Origin: DASPXY01 sp038227745
GTDB taxonomy: Bacteria; Planctomycetota; Planctomycetia; Gemmatales; Gemmataceae
Assembly: GCA_038227745.1 (NCBI GenBank)
Contig: JBBRPS010000169.1
Span: forward strand, 1 to 14,831
Direction: 5' to 3'
DNA length: 14,831 bases
Of this stretch, positions 1-6,775 are shown piece by piece. The translations under genes and the position numbers were made by a program. The notes below the pieces were generated by a model that saw only the letters and a program-made list of their open reading frames with translations, did no database searches and had not been told where the DNA came from. Numbering within the stretch: the first letter of the stretch is position 1; each line of letters opens with the position of its first letter.

Positions 1-27
1 CGCCAGCGAGGAAGTGCCTCGCTGGCG
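1..27 (-). terminator. Perfect hairpin downstream of the DAHP synthase gene
   Basis: An 11-base stem (1-11 pairing with 17-27) encloses a 5-base loop (aagtg). On the minus strand it lies 13 bases after the DAHP synthase stop codon, where a transcript end is expected. The window ends before any U-tract could be seen, so intrinsic termination is an inference. The same hairpin could instead be one copy of a dispersed GC-rich palindrome. Confidence 0.45.
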
Positions 28-40
28 CGTCGGGCTTGTA

Positions 41-1126
41 TCATCTTGACTCGCGTTGAGGATGCCGATCGTTTCCCGCAGCGTTTAACGGGCAGTGTTC
101 GCGCGCGGGCCGGAACAGCTTGCGGCCGAGGGCCTCTGAGATCTTCTGCACCTTGCCCATCAGCCCTTCCAGGTCCCCCGGCAGCAGGGCCTGCGGCCCG
201 TCGCACAGGGCCGTCTCCGGCTGGTCGTGGACCTCGACGACCAGGCCGTGCGCGCCGGCGGCGATGCCCGCCAGGGCCAGGGCGCCGACCAGCTCGCGCC
301 GGCCGGCGGCGTGGCTGGGGTCCACCAGGATCGGCAGGTGACTGTCCCGGCGCACCACCGGCACCGAGGTGACGTCCAGACTGTAGCGCACGGACTCCTC
401 GAACGTCTTGATGCCGCGCTCGCACAGGATCACATTCGGGTTGCCCTCGGCGAGGACGTACTCCGCCGACAGCAGCCACTCCTTGACCGACGCGGACAGG
501 CCCCGCTTCAGCAGGACCGGCTTGTGCGTCTTGCCGACCTCGCTCAGCAGGCTGTAGTTCTGCATGTTGCGGGCGCCGACCTGGATCAGGTCGGCGTGGC
601 GGGCGACCGCCTCCACCTGGCGCGTCTCCATCACCTCGGTGCAGACGGGCATGCCCAGCTCATCGCCGCACGCCCGCAGCATGGCCAGCGCCTCCGCGCC
701 GAGGCCCTGGAAACTGTACGGGCTGCTGCGCGGCTTGAACGCGCCGCCGCGCAGGATGGCCGCCCCGCGCTCCCGGCAGTGCCGGGCGATCCGCCACAGC
801 ATCGCCTCGCCCTCGACGGTGCAGGGGCCGGCGATCACCGCGGTGTGGCGGCCGCCCACCGGGACGCCGCGAACCATGACGACGCTGTCGTCGTGCTGGA
901 AGTCACGGCTGGCGAGCTTGTAGGGCTTCGGCAGGGGCACGACGTTCGCCACGCCGGGCAGCCGCAGCAGCGCCTCGGCGGGCAAGCGGCGGCCCTCGCC
1001 GACGGCCCCGATGACCGTCTCGTCGTCGCGCCGGGCGACGTGCGCGGCCCGCCCCAGGGCGCGGACGCGCGCCGCCACCTCCTCGATCTCACGCTCCGAC
1101 GCCTGGGAATTCATTATGATCAACAC
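41..1126 (-). CDS. aroF: 3-deoxy-7-phosphoheptulonate (DAHP) synthase, AroF/Thermotoga-type with N-terminal ACT-like domain
   Basis: Condenses phosphoenolpyruvate and erythrose 4-phosphate to DAHP, the first step of the shikimate pathway, in the cytoplasm. Residues 1-70 fit the ferredoxin/ACT-like regulatory domain of this subtype; the rest is the TIM-barrel catalytic domain. Signatures seen in order are AGPCTVEG, LRGGAFKPRSSPYSFQG, QVGARNMQNYSLL, LLKRGL, ILCERGIKTFEES, LVDPSHAAG and VEVHDQPETALCDGPQ. These supply the family's metal ligands: the Cys of GPC, the His of PSH, the Glu of VEVH and the Asp of CDG. At 361 residues it is slightly longer than usual because of a polar C-terminal tail. 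The start is GTG, chosen because AGGAGGTG stands at 1131-1138; an in-frame ATG four codons on lacks that spacing. It is the last of four co-oriented genes, 108 bases after the flavoprotein. It could be the housekeeping enzyme or a dedicated supply copy for that locus. Confidence 0.95.
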   Translation of the reverse strand: MLIIMNSQASEREIEEVAARVRALGRAAHVARRDDETVIGAVGEGRRLPAEALLRLPGVANVVPLPKPYKLASRDFQHDDSVVMVRGVPVGGRHTAVIAGPCTVEGEAMLWRIARHCRERGAAILRGGAFKPRSSPYSFQGLGAEALAMLRACGDELGMPVCTEVMETRQVEAVARHADLIQVGARNMQNYSLLSEVGKTHKPVLLKRGLSASVKEWLLSAEYVLAEGNPNVILCERGIKTFEESVRYSLDVTSVPVVRRDSHLPILVDPSHAAGRRELVGALALAGIAAGAHGLVVEVHDQPETALCDGPQALLPGDLEGLMGKVQKISEALGRKLFRPAREHCPLNAAGNDRHPQRESR

Positions 1127-1130
1127 GGTT

Positions 1131-1138
1131 CACCTCCT
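1131..1138 (-). promoter_or_regulatory. Strong ribosome binding site fixing a GTG start for the DAHP synthase
   Basis: On the minus strand the sequence AGGAGGTG is followed by four bases and then GTG at 1126-1124. This near-perfect Shine-Dalgarno sequence decides the GTG start over the ATG four codons downstream. Confidence 0.8.
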
Positions 1139-1234
1139 GGTTCGTTTGCCGTTAGAAAAGCGTGCCGGCTTCAGAGATAACTCTGCCCTGGACCTCCGCA
1201 AAGTGGCAGGAAACCCGACAACCCCCTCGCAACC

Positions 1235-2683
1235 TCACCCGCTGGGCAAGTAGCGCCCCGGGGCGATGACGCCCGCGGGGTCGAGGGCGTGCTTCAGCGC
1301 CCGCAGGGTGTCCTGGTATGCGCCGGGTCCGTACAGGTCGGCGGAGGCCTGGTGGTCGATGTCCGCCCGGTAGGGGTAGAACCCTTCCGCCGCGAAAGTG
1401 TGGTGCAGCCGGTCGAGCGCCGCATGCCCCCGGCGGGCGCCCTCCGGGGTGCGCGGGAAGCGGAGTGACACGGCCATGTCAACGCACGACGGGCCGAGCA
1501 GATTCAAGATGGCGGTGCGCCGTAACCCCTCCGCGCGGGCGGCCTCTGTGGAGAGATCGAGCGCCCGCCGCAGTGCCGCCGGCTCGAACGGGACGACCGG
1601 CAGGAACAGCAGCCAGCCGTCCGCACTGCCGCGGTCGAGATCGCAGTCGGCCGTCTCGAAGGCCGCCCGCAGCGCGCGGCAGGCGCCCGGACGGCCCCGG
1701 AAACACTGCGCCACCGCGGGGTCGGCGCCAGGGACGTGGTCCGCCGCCTCGGCGTCGAAGGCCACGGCGTCGGCCAGTCCCGCCCGACGCAGCCCGTCGA
1801 GTACCAGGCCCTCGACGGCGTCCGCGACGGCCCTCACGCCCGAAAAAGCGCCGTAGAACAGGAATCGCTTTCCCGGGACGTCGGCCTGCGGGGCCGGGGC
1901 TTCGTAGACGCGCGAGACGTTGTTGAGCAGTCCGTCGCGGTGCAAGCGCCGGAACACGTCCAGGGCGCCGTCGAGGGCCGCCTCGGGGAACGTGGCCCGG
2001 AAGACGCGGACGCACTCGGGGCGCGGCAGCAGGGCCACCACGGCCGCGGTCACGATGCCGAGGTTCGACTGGCAGAACAGCGGCACCAGGTCGGGGCCGA
2101 TGCCGTGCCGGTAGTGGAACGTGGGCGGCGCCGGGCCGGAGGCGTCCCAGAAGCTGCCGACGCGGATCTGCTCGCCGTTCGGCAGGACCACCTCCAGCGC
2201 GAGGAGATCCTCCGTCCGCTGCCGGGCAAAGCCGACGCCGCGCTCCAGGGCGTTCCCCAGGACGCTGGTGGCGGCGCAGGCGCCGGTGACGTTGAGCATG
2301 AACGGCGTACACTCCAGCAGCCGGCTCAACTCCCCCTGCGTCACGCCCGGCTCGACCACGGCACGGCCACGGTCCAGGTCCAGTGTGCGGACGCGGTCGA
2401 GGCGGCCCAGGTCGAGCAGGGCGCAGCCGTCGGCGGCGGGCTGGCGCGAACCCAGGCCCCAGTTCCGCCCGGTGCTGAACGGGTACAGCGGCACGCCCCC
2501 GAACGCGGCGGCGGCCACTGCGGCGCGGACCTCCGCCGTATCCCGGGGGCGCAGCAGCGCGAGTACCTCGCGCCGGCGGAACTCGCCCAGGTCCGCCAGG
2601 GCGTCATCCAAGGCCGCCCCGAGGACGGCTCCGTCGCCGAGTGCCTCCCGCCAGCGGCCCAACACGGCTTCGTTCACGAGCAT
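1235..2683 (-). CDS. FAD-linked oxidoreductase, vanillyl-alcohol oxidase / 4-cresol dehydrogenase-like
   Basis: Predicted flavoprotein of the VAO/PCMH superfamily, whose members oxidise hydroxyl or alkyl groups, often para-substituted phenols. In the 482-residue protein the FAD_binding_4 half shows PFSTGRNWGLGS (about 68-79), EPGVTQGELSRLL (111-123), SVLGNALERGVGF (140-152) and LEVVLPNGEQIR (163-174). The C-terminal end carries YPYRADIDHQ, an LYGPGAY segment, and ALDPAGVIAPGRY, the terminal motif of VAO and 4-cresol dehydrogenase. The GRN segment lacks the N-terminal FAD-linking His of berberine-bridge-type enzymes; whether FAD is covalently held elsewhere cannot be told. I start at the ATG at 2683 because GAGGAGG lies six bases upstream. 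A longer frame to 2734 would code through a palindrome and is unlikely. It lies between the O-methyltransferase and DAHP synthase genes. The substrate is unknown. Confidence 0.85.
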   Translation of the reverse strand: MLVNEAVLGRWREALGDGAVLGAALDDALADLGEFRRREVLALLRPRDTAEVRAAVAAAAFGGVPLYPFSTGRNWGLGSRQPAADGCALLDLGRLDRVRTLDLDRGRAVVEPGVTQGELSRLLECTPFMLNVTGACAATSVLGNALERGVGFARQRTEDLLALEVVLPNGEQIRVGSFWDASGPAPPTFHYRHGIGPDLVPLFCQSNLGIVTAAVVALLPRPECVRVFRATFPEAALDGALDVFRRLHRDGLLNNVSRVYEAPAPQADVPGKRFLFYGAFSGVRAVADAVEGLVLDGLRRAGLADAVAFDAEAADHVPGADPAVAQCFRGRPGACRALRAAFETADCDLDRGSADGWLLFLPVVPFEPAALRRALDLSTEAARAEGLRRTAILNLLGPSCVDMAVSLRFPRTPEGARRGHAALDRLHHTFAAEGFYPYRADIDHQASADLYGPGAYQDTLRALKHALDPAGVIAPGRYLPSG

Positions 2684-2689
2684 GATTCC

Positions 2690-2696
2690 CCTCCTC
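2690..2696 (-). promoter_or_regulatory. Ribosome binding site deciding the flavoprotein start
   Basis: GAGGAGG on the minus strand is separated by six bases from the ATG at 2683-2681. It excludes the longer in-frame start at 2734. The 32-base palindrome at 2699-2771 ends only two bases upstream of this site, so the transcript would carry a very stable hairpin directly before it. Confidence 0.75.
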
Positions 2697-2698
2697 AA

Positions 2699-2771
2699 TT
2701 GGGGCGAACGGCCGGCGTGAGCCGGCTGGTACACGCAGCACCAGCCGGCTCACGCCGGCCGTTCGCCCCAA
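2699..2771. repeat. Perfect 32-base inverted repeat between the methyltransferase and flavoprotein genes
   Basis: Bases 2699-2730 and 2740-2771 are exact reverse complements, separated by the 9-base loop acacgcagc. The arm reads inward as TTGGGGCGAACGGCCGG, then CGTGAGCCGGCTGGT. Perfect pairing over 32 bases is unusual for an ordinary terminator and there is no U-tract, so a dispersed palindromic element of REP or MITE kind is the best guess. In RNA it would form an extremely stable hairpin 50 bases after the methyltransferase stop and two bases before the flavoprotein ribosome binding site. Confidence 0.85.
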
Positions 2772-2821
2772 CTCCTGGACGTGCCCTGCGAACGACGGCA
2801 CGCCGTCACTCGGAGAAGCGG

Positions 2822-3841
2822 TTACGCAGTCCCCCGAACCTTCTCGCCCTCGATCACGCTGACCTCGGCGGCGGTCGGCACGATCCGCGTCAGGCGGAAG
2901 CCCGCCGCCTCGTAGAGCCGCCGGTATTCCTCTTCCGTCCGCTCCTGCCCGCCCGGCAGAGCCAGCATGGCCAGGTCGAGCAGCTTGCCGAACGACGGGG
3001 CGTTGCCGGGCGGGATCACGCTCTCCACGACCAGCAGTTTGCCGCCCTCGGCCAGCGCCCGGTGGACGTTCCGCAAGATCTTCACGGACCGCTCGTCGTC
3101 CCAGTCGTGGATGATGTGTCGCATCATGAGGGCGTCGATCCCGGCCGGCACCGCCTCGAAGAAGTCACCGCCGACCACGCGGCAGCGTTCGGCCAGGCCG
3201 GCCGCTCGGAGGTTGGGCCCCGCCCGCTCGACCACACCCGGCAGGTCGAACAGGATGCCGTGCAGGCCGGGGCACTTCCGCAGGACGGCGGTCAGGACGC
3301 TGCCGTTCCCGCCGCCCACGTCCGCCAGCACGCGGAAGCTGGAGAAGTCGTAGACGTCCAGCATCGCCGCGGTTTCGCGGCCGTGGAGCGCCACCATGGT
3401 CTCGTCGAACAGGCGGGCCTGCTCGGGGTTCCGGGTCAGGAACTCGAAGTGTCCCAGTCCGTGGACCTTGTCGAAGGCGGGGCCGCCGGTCCGCACGCTG
3501 TAGAGCAACTCGCCCCAGGCGGCATGGAACACCTCGCCGAACAGGATGGCCGCCGCGCGCTGCGAGCCCGGCACGTCGCCCCGCAGACACTCGGCCTGTG
3601 GGGTGAGGGAGAAGGTGTGCCGGCCGTCCTCGGCGAAGACGCCGAGGCTCGCCAGGGCGCGCAGCAGGCGGTACAGCGCCTTCGGGTGGGTCTGCGTGGC
3701 GGCGGCCAGGTCGTCCGCCGTCCGGGGGCCGGCCTTCAAGAGGTCGGCGAGGCCGAGTTTGGCGGCGACGTAAAGGGCCTGGGCGAGCCAGGTGCCGGTG
3801 AGCAGCCGGCCGATCTGCTCGTGGGGGGGAAGTTCGCGCAT
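2822..3841 (-). CDS. SAM-dependent O-methyltransferase (plant COMT / hydroxyindole O-methyltransferase-like, Methyltransf_2)
   Basis: Likely transfers a methyl group from S-adenosylmethionine to a hydroxyl of a small, probably aromatic, acceptor; a cytoplasmic dimer in this family. The N-terminal dimerisation winged helix spans about residues 11-90, including GLADLLKAGPRTADDLAAA and LYRLLRALASLGVF. The SAM site is VLADVGGGNGSVL (171-183), followed by ILFDLPGVVERA (196-207) and GGDFFEAVPAG (224-234). The catalytic His/Asp motif RHIIHDWDDE (241-250) has H245 at the position of the general base. LVVESVIPP and QERTEEEYRRLYEAAGF complete the family pattern. Length (339 residues) is normal. The ATG at 3841 is preceded by GAGGAGG at four-base spacing. 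It is 233 bases after the heme-protein gene and 138 bases before the flavoprotein. Related RebM- or CrtF-type methyltransferases remain possible; the acceptor cannot be read from sequence. Confidence 0.92.
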   Translation of the reverse strand: MRELPPHEQIGRLLTGTWLAQALYVAAKLGLADLLKAGPRTADDLAAATQTHPKALYRLLRALASLGVFAEDGRHTFSLTPQAECLRGDVPGSQRAAAILFGEVFHAAWGELLYSVRTGGPAFDKVHGLGHFEFLTRNPEQARLFDETMVALHGRETAAMLDVYDFSSFRVLADVGGGNGSVLTAVLRKCPGLHGILFDLPGVVERAGPNLRAAGLAERCRVVGGDFFEAVPAGIDALMMRHIIHDWDDERSVKILRNVHRALAEGGKLLVVESVIPPGNAPSFGKLLDLAMLALPGGQERTEEEYRRLYEAAGFRLTRIVPTAAEVSVIEGEKVRGTA

Positions 3842-3908
3842 GGGTCCTCCTCAAGGACAATAAGCAGAGTCAATAAGTTTGGTATCCGTATTAGTCTTGT
3901 TTCGCCGC

Positions 3909-4050
3909 GGAGCGGTTCGGGGGCGCTTTGGAGTGCGGCGCTCGGCGCCACTTTCCTTCTTTCTTTGTCGCCTCCCGCAGTTTGGGCCAGAGAAAGAAAG
4001 AGCGAAAGCGGCGCCGAGCGCCGCACTCCAAAGCGCCCCCGAACCGCTCC
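3909..4050. repeat. Large palindromic element with perfect 41-base arms
   Basis: Bases 3909-3949 and 4010-4050 are exact reverse complements. Inside them, 3950-3970 and 3989-4009 continue pairing imperfectly as a pyrimidine-rich arm (TTCTTTCTTT) against a purine-rich arm (AGAAAGAAAG), leaving a loop of roughly 18 bases. The whole 142-base unit fills most of the gap between the heme-protein stop (4075) and the methyltransferase start (3841). No transposase, flanking target-site duplication or coding content is visible. It resembles a MITE-like or REP-like dispersed element; as RNA it could also act as a terminator or processing site. Confidence 0.85.
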
Positions 4051-4074
4051 AGCCGGGTGGTTTGCGACAATTTG

Positions 4075-4992
4075 TCAGGCGCTTTTGGCCGTCGGCTCGC
4101 GCCGGAGCAACCCGTCCAGGAACGCGACCAGGAGGTGATCGCCGCGCAGGACCCACTTGAGCTGCTCCCGCGGCAGGGCCAGCATGCGGTGCGCCTGGCC
4201 CAGGGTGCGGACGGTCGTCTCCGCGAACTCCTCCAGGCCCATGCGCACCCGCTCGATTCCGAAGAAACGGTCATACACCGCCATCACCTCCTTCGACTGG
4301 ATGACCCGATCCACGTACTGCGGGAAGCTCATGCCGATGCCCTCCTCGCGCAGGCGCTGGTACTCGCGCACGGCCAGGGACACGCCCGGCTGCAGCCGCT
4401 CGGCGACCTCGATGTGGTGCTGACGCCAGTGAGTGCAGGATTGCCGGAACGCCTGGCGGGCCTTCGCCACGTGAGCGGGCTGGTCGCGGAACGTGCTCAG
4501 GTCCTTGCGAAGGGCCTCCAGCGCTCCTTCCAGGGCCAGGTAGTCCTGTGCGGAGCGGGCGCTGAAGTCGGCGCGGACGGCCTCCATCTTGGGGCGGAGG
4601 AACGCCTGGTACAGTTCCGTGGGGAGACTGCCGCAGTTCAGCATGGCGGCGATTTCGCCCCAGCGGAGGGCCGTGGCCAGGCCGAGCCAGCGCGCCGCCC
4701 GGTCGGCGTCGCCCGCACGCAGCGCCCGGCTGGCCCGCTGGCACACCTCGGCCTCGACCATCCAGTAGAGGAAAAGGTGCTGATGCCCGACGACCCAGCG
4801 GAACCACGCCAGGCCCTCTTCCGCGTTGCGCGGCCGGTCGAAGTCGGGCTCGCAGGGCCGGCCGAGCGAACCCCGGGGGGCGGGCGTCCCGCCCTCGTCC
4901 CCGCGGTGGCGTGGGGGAATGCGGGAGTCCTCGGGGAGGGCGACGATGTACGCCGTGTAGGGGTTGGCCTGGTTGGGATAGCTTATCGCCAT
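4075..4992 (-). CDS. Tryptophan 2,3-dioxygenase-superfamily protein (divergent; TDO/PrnB-like heme enzyme candidate)
   Basis: A 305-residue, mostly helical protein that I place tentatively in the TDO-like heme superfamily (tryptophan 2,3-dioxygenase, PrnB, bacterial tyrosine hydroxylases). Two segments support this. RWVVGHQHLFLYWMVEAE (65-82) matches the TDO helix with pattern HQ...LWF; its His (H70) would be the distal or substrate-side His. HWRQHHIEVAERL (188-200) matches the TDO pattern WR..H....R.L, making H193 the candidate proximal heme ligand. The GTGGSSG loop that follows this His in true TDO is replaced by QPGVSLAVREYQRL, and the substrate-binding FREYL region is not conserved, so tryptophan ring cleavage is not safely predicted. 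The start at 4992 is chosen because AGGAG lies nine bases upstream; the frame extends to 5082 without support. It is the first gene of the minus-strand locus and is divergent from the sigma factor. No close homologue was recognised. Confidence 0.6.
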   Translation of the reverse strand: MAISYPNQANPYTAYIVALPEDSRIPPRHRGDEGGTPAPRGSLGRPCEPDFDRPRNAEEGLAWFRWVVGHQHLFLYWMVEAEVCQRASRALRAGDADRAARWLGLATALRWGEIAAMLNCGSLPTELYQAFLRPKMEAVRADFSARSAQDYLALEGALEALRKDLSTFRDQPAHVAKARQAFRQSCTHWRQHHIEVAERLQPGVSLAVREYQRLREEGIGMSFPQYVDRVIQSKEVMAVYDRFFGIERVRMGLEEFAETTVRTLGQAHRMLALPREQLKWVLRGDHLLVAFLDGLLRREPTAKSA

Positions 4993-5001
4993 GGGAATAA
5001 T

Positions 5002-5006
5002 CTCCT
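5002..5006 (-). promoter_or_regulatory. Ribosome binding site deciding the start of the TDO-like gene
   Basis: AGGAG on the minus strand stands nine bases before the ATG at 4992-4990. The alternative upstream ATG at 5082 has no comparable site, and the 30 residues it would add look like untranslated leader. Confidence 0.6.
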
Positions 5007-5159
5007 GTGAGGTCGTGCGGACGGGCGCCGGCCCTGCGGCGCCACACCCTCTAACTCCGCGACGCATCACCGCCCCCGACACGGCCCGAGGAGTTTTCGC
5101 GAGCTGGCCTCTACCGAGGGGCGAGTATCCGCGCCGGGCGGCGGGCGCGAGACGGCGTC

Positions 5160-5188
5160 TTGTCCTTCCCCGCCGCAGGCTTTACAAT
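5160..5188 (+). promoter_or_regulatory. Candidate sigma70-type promoter of the ECF sigma factor gene
   Basis: TTGTCC at 5160-5165 and TACAAT at 5183-5188 are separated by exactly 17 bases. Transcription would begin near 5195, leaving a leader of about 33 bases before the ATG at 5228. The match stands out in GC-rich DNA, but promoter consensus in planctomycetes is poorly known, so this is a prediction from the canonical motif only. Confidence 0.45.
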
Positions 5189-5227
5189 CAGTCCGCGAAC
5201 CTCACCCCCTGTCGAGGGCCCAACACC

Positions 5228-5845
5228 ATGTCCCCCGAGGACTCGGTCGCGCACTGGATCCGGCAGTTGCAGGCGGGCGACCGCGGCGCCGTCCAGCAGC
5301 TCTGGGAGCGCTACTTCCACCGCCTCGTCGGCCTGGCGCACAAGAAGCTGCGGCAGACGTCGCGGCGTGTCGCCGACGAGGAGGACGTGGCCCTGAGCGC
5401 GTTCGACAGCTTCTGCCGCGGGGCGGAGCGCGGCCGCTTCCCGCTGCTGCAGGACCGCAACAGCCTCTGGCCGCTGCTGGTCGTCATCACGGCGCGCAAG
5501 GCCGCCGACCTGATTCAGCACCAGCGGCGGCAGAAGCGCGGCGGCGGGCTCGTGCTCGGCGAGTCGGCCCTGATGAACCCGGGCGCGGAAGGGGAGCAGG
5601 ACGGCGGCATCGGCGAGGTGCTCGGCACCGAGCCCACACCAGCCTTCGCGGCACAGGTCGCCGACGAGGTGGAGCGCCTGCTGGAGCGGCTCGGCGACGC
5701 GGACCTGCAGGCCATCGCGCGCTGGAAGATGGAAGGTTATACGAACGACGAGATCGCCGAGAAGCTGCAGTGCGTCCCGCGCACGGTCGAGCGCAAGCTG
5801 CGCACCATCCGCAGCATCTGGGGGCAGGAGGCCGAGCCGGCCTGA
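5228..5845 (+). CDS. ECF-family RNA polymerase sigma factor (planctomycete Sigma70_ECF type)
   Basis: A 205-residue alternative sigma factor that would direct RNA polymerase to a specific promoter set. Region 2 covers about residues 5-100, with LQAGDRGAVQQLWERYFHRLVGLAHKKL split here as the helical start and DEEDVALSAFDSFCRG (50-65) as the core-binding segment. ITARKAADLIQHQRRQKRG (87-105) is the region 2.4-like end. Region 4 (about 148-198) has LGDADLQAIARWKMEGY and the helix-turn-helix TNDEIAEKLQCVPRTVERKL. The acidic, glycine-rich linker in between (110-135) is typical of the group. The ATG at 5228 is chosen because the domain begins there and a GAGGG lies nine bases upstream; the open frame runs further upstream without support. 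No anti-sigma gene or kinase is adjacent. It is divergent from the aromatic-type locus, with 235 bases between the starts, so it might control it; that is inference. Confidence 0.93.
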   Translation: MSPEDSVAHWIRQLQAGDRGAVQQLWERYFHRLVGLAHKKLRQTSRRVADEEDVALSAFDSFCRGAERGRFPLLQDRNSLWPLLVVITARKAADLIQHQRRQKRGGGLVLGESALMNPGAEGEQDGGIGEVLGTEPTPAFAAQVADEVERLLERLGDADLQAIARWKMEGYTNDEIAEKLQCVPRTVERKLRTIRSIWGQEAEPA

Positions 5846-6169
5846 ACCTGGACGTGGCGCGACTCAGGGCGTGAGTGGCCCGTCCGCGCCCCTCCCTCTG
5901 CTCTTTTCCTTTCCTGCCCAGGTGAGCCGTGCGGGCCTGGAGCACAACGGGTTGGGACGACGGGGAGCCCCCGACGCCGCCGCCGGAAAAAAAGTTGGCC
6001 GCTTCGAGAGGCGGCCGGCAATTCTCTCCTATCACCACACGAGCACCGGCCCCTGTCCGGCGCGGCTTACGACCCCGCCCGCCATTTGTTGTTCGGGAGG
6101 CCGGCGGTCTGGGATTGATCTGGAAGAGGAGGCCGGGGCGGCGCCCACGGCTTCGGAAAGGAAAAAGTC
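5846..6169. other. 324-base intergenic region between the sigma factor and the CvpA-family gene
   Basis: No convincing gene was found here on either strand; the open frames crossing it have no recognisable motif and continue as antisense or shifted frames of neighbours. It contains an A-run at 5987-5993 beside a short hairpin (listed separately). The ribosome binding site AAAGGA for the CvpA gene lies at its right end. No clear promoter was recognised. Confidence 0.6.
5987..6016 (-). terminator. Terminator-like hairpin with T-run, minus-strand orientation
   Basis: Read on the minus strand, GGCCGC (6016-6011) pairs with GCGGCC (6002-5997) across an 8-base loop, and seven Ts follow after three bases (5993-5987). 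This is the classic intrinsic-terminator layout. However, no minus-strand gene is seen upstream of it, both neighbours being on the plus strand, so it may be chance or may stop antisense transcription. Confidence 0.25.
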
Positions 6170-6757
6170 ATGCACTGGTTCGATACCGTCATCCTCGGAG
6201 TCGTGGGCCTCGGCGCCATCTTCGGCGCCATGACCGGGCTGCTCTGGCAGCTGGCGCGCGTCGTGGGCTTCATCGCGGCCCTGTACGCCGCGATCTTCCT
6301 CAACGGCTGGGCCACGCGGGTCCTCGCCGACGTGCTGTTCCGCGGCGCCGAGCCCGGCATCCCCCGGGCGGTCGCCTACGTGGTCGTCTTCCTCGTCGTC
6401 TACCTCGTGCTCTTCAGCGCCATCGTGCTGGTGGAGAAGGCGGTCCGCGGGAGCAAGCTGCAGCCGCTCGACCGCGTGTTCGGGGCCTGCCTCGGGGCGA
6501 TCAAGACGGCGTTCATCCTGGGCGCCGTCTTCCTCGGGATGGTCCTCTACCCCGACGCGCGGACCGACCAACTCCTGCAGGACTCGAAGCTCGCCGGGCC
6601 GCTCATGCGCGTGACGGACAGCGCCCTGGTGGCGATCCCGCAGGAGTTCTGCGACGCCGTCCGCAGCGGGCTGGAGCACCTGCGGCAGCGGGGCAACGAG
6701 CGGCCGAGTGATCCGTTCGCGGCCCCGGCTCCGGTCCCCGCCCCCAATTTCCAGTAA
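6170..6757 (+). CDS. CvpA family inner-membrane protein
   Basis: A 195-residue integral membrane protein of the CvpA (colicin V production) family, whose members are linked to envelope stress tolerance and toxin export. Its exact role here is unknown. Four hydrophobic segments are visible at about residues 5-27, 31-47, 66-88 and 103-126. The family's LDRVFGACLGAIKTAF motif starts the fourth. The C-terminal 60 residues are soluble and end in a Pro/Ala-rich tail. The ATG at 6170 has AAGGA nearby and the first helix starts at once (MHWFDTVILGVVGLG). The stop codon is followed 18 bases later by the start of the zinc-ribbon membrane protein in the same frame, so the two are probably cotranscribed. 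Confidence 0.9.
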   Translation: MHWFDTVILGVVGLGAIFGAMTGLLWQLARVVGFIAALYAAIFLNGWATRVLADVLFRGAEPGIPRAVAYVVVFLVVYLVLFSAIVLVEKAVRGSKLQPLDRVFGACLGAIKTAFILGAVFLGMVLYPDARTDQLLQDSKLAGPLMRVTDSALVAIPQEFCDAVRSGLEHLRQRGNERPSDPFAAPAPVPAPNFQ

Positions 6758-6775
6758 CAGGGAGTTCGTGGAGAT

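Noticed and set aside
2684..2734. N-terminal extension of the flavoprotein to 2734
   Set aside because: It would translate an arm of the 32-base palindrome and skip the strong GAGGAGG site before the ATG at 2683.
1736..4138. 800-residue plus-strand open frame
   Set aside because: It is antisense to the flavoprotein and methyltransferase genes, whose family motifs are clear, and it also crosses both palindromes. High GC keeps the antisense frame open; its composition (Gln, His, Arg, Val rich) is typical of such shadows.
4075..4992. Calling the protein a genuine tryptophan 2,3-dioxygenase
   Set aside because: The GTGGSSG loop and the FREYL-like substrate region are not present, so only superfamily membership is claimed.
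4993..5082. N-terminal extension of the TDO-like protein to the ATG at 5082
   Set aside because: No ribosome binding site there, whereas AGGAG precedes the ATG at 4992; the extra 30 residues look like untranslated leader.
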